A stretch of 64,000 nucleotides of DNA from Lachnoclostridium sp. An131 (GTDB lineage Bacteria; Bacillota; Clostridia; Lachnospirales; Lachnospiraceae). The stretch is taken from the NCBI RefSeq assembly GCF_002160825.1, contig NZ_NFLI01000015.1, forward strand, positions 41,498 to 105,497. Direction: 5' to 3'. Every line of letters starts with the position of its first letter. Within the stretch, counting starts at the first letter, position 1. The notes beneath the pieces were generated by a model. That model searched no databases, was not told where the DNA came from, and saw only the letters and a list, made by a program, of their open reading frames with translations. The position numbers and the translations under genes are program-made. Shown here piece by piece: positions 63,739-64,000 of the stretch.

Positions 63739-64000
63739 ATTTTCTGCAGCTCCGTTCAACTATTACATTCTTTAAATGCTAACCGGTACACAAAATTTAC
63801 ATCAATAATGGAAAACACCTTCAGCAGATTTCCATACACACCGTGAAGAAGTTCTGCCATTTCCTATAAAATCTTTCTTAACTTTTCATCCTTATATCCA
63901 TTCCTTTCGCTTTGCTCAGGCACAAAACGTTATGAAAATGTTTTTCCTGAGCTTAGTTTTTCTTTATAATTCTTCTTGTAGGGAGCTCGGTATACTACAA
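63739..64000. other. Right-end intergenic sequence
   Basis: I see no gene and no strong regulatory signal here. Confidence 0.5.

Overview
The window looks like a chromosomal segment of a gut-type Lachnospiraceae (Clostridia, Firmicutes). Supporting signs are the rplU-prp-rpmA-obg block with an N-terminally extended L27, the paired radical-SAM (TIGR03960) / TIGR03936 / RNase G genes, a LexA/YneA-like SOS locus, strong AGGAGG ribosome sites, and consensus -35/-10 promoters with 17-bp spacers. No rRNA, tRNA or CRISPR array was recognised. Species cannot be named from the sequence alone.

Positions 1 to about 6.9 kb hold the right part of an integrated mobilizable element and its debris. It contains the C-terminus of a RepA/RecA-like helicase, a probable oriT region with four related repeats (two direct, two inverted), a MobV relaxase, a ParB-like protein, two small element proteins and a TnpX-type large serine recombinase that ends in a pentanucleotide repeat (ACAGC)14. 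Beyond it lie a TetR regulator broken by an amber codon, a small Cys-rich protein, and the stub of a secreted protein reduced to its signal peptide. Chromosomal genes resume at gldA (7.05 kb).

Positions 7 to 24.6 kb run mostly rightward. They carry glycerol dehydrogenase, a membrane protein and (leftward) an L,D-transpeptidase. Next come the radical-SAM/TIGR03936/RNase G operon, a MalY/PatB-type C-S lyase and a MerR-TipAS regulator with a classic 19-bp-spacer promoter. The ribosome-linked operon follows: rplU, prp, rpmA, obg, yhbY, nadD, yqeK, rsfS, a DUF554 gene, a Nudix hydrolase and a TPR gene. Two copies of a structured repeat flank the PatB and MerR genes. Their stems differ in sequence but keep pairing, while other blocks are nearly identical.

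Positions 24.6 to 36 kb hold lexA, a YerB/DUF3048 lipoprotein, a tyrosine recombinase and a YneA-like LysM protein behind an array of LexA-type boxes. They are followed by cysK, a TtcA-like tRNA thiolase, carB (without carA), dtd, a cytidylate-kinase-like protein, a nitroreductase and a small helical protein.

Positions 36 to 53.7 kb run mostly leftward. A 1323-residue BspA-type leucine-rich-repeat surface protein with an embedded papain/C39-like domain is translationally coupled to a 493-residue XRE-family regulator. Downstream lie an HrcA/CIRCE-controlled Hsp20, a nitroreductase, an amidase, a beta-CASP hydrolase, a CorC-type transporter, Nfo, a zinc-ribbon membrane protein, YfbR, a C39-like protein, MiaB and a phospholipase-D-type synthase.

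Positions 54 to 60 kb form a complete glycyl-radical-enzyme operon: activase, enzyme, GntR regulator and FGGY kinase. It has a consensus promoter and a perfect palindromic operator over the start site, and probably catabolises a sugar or polyol. Positions 60 to 64 kb hold a flavodoxin/HxlR divergent pair, a HAD phosphatase, a ferredoxin-nitroreductase split by an amber codon and a metallophosphoesterase.
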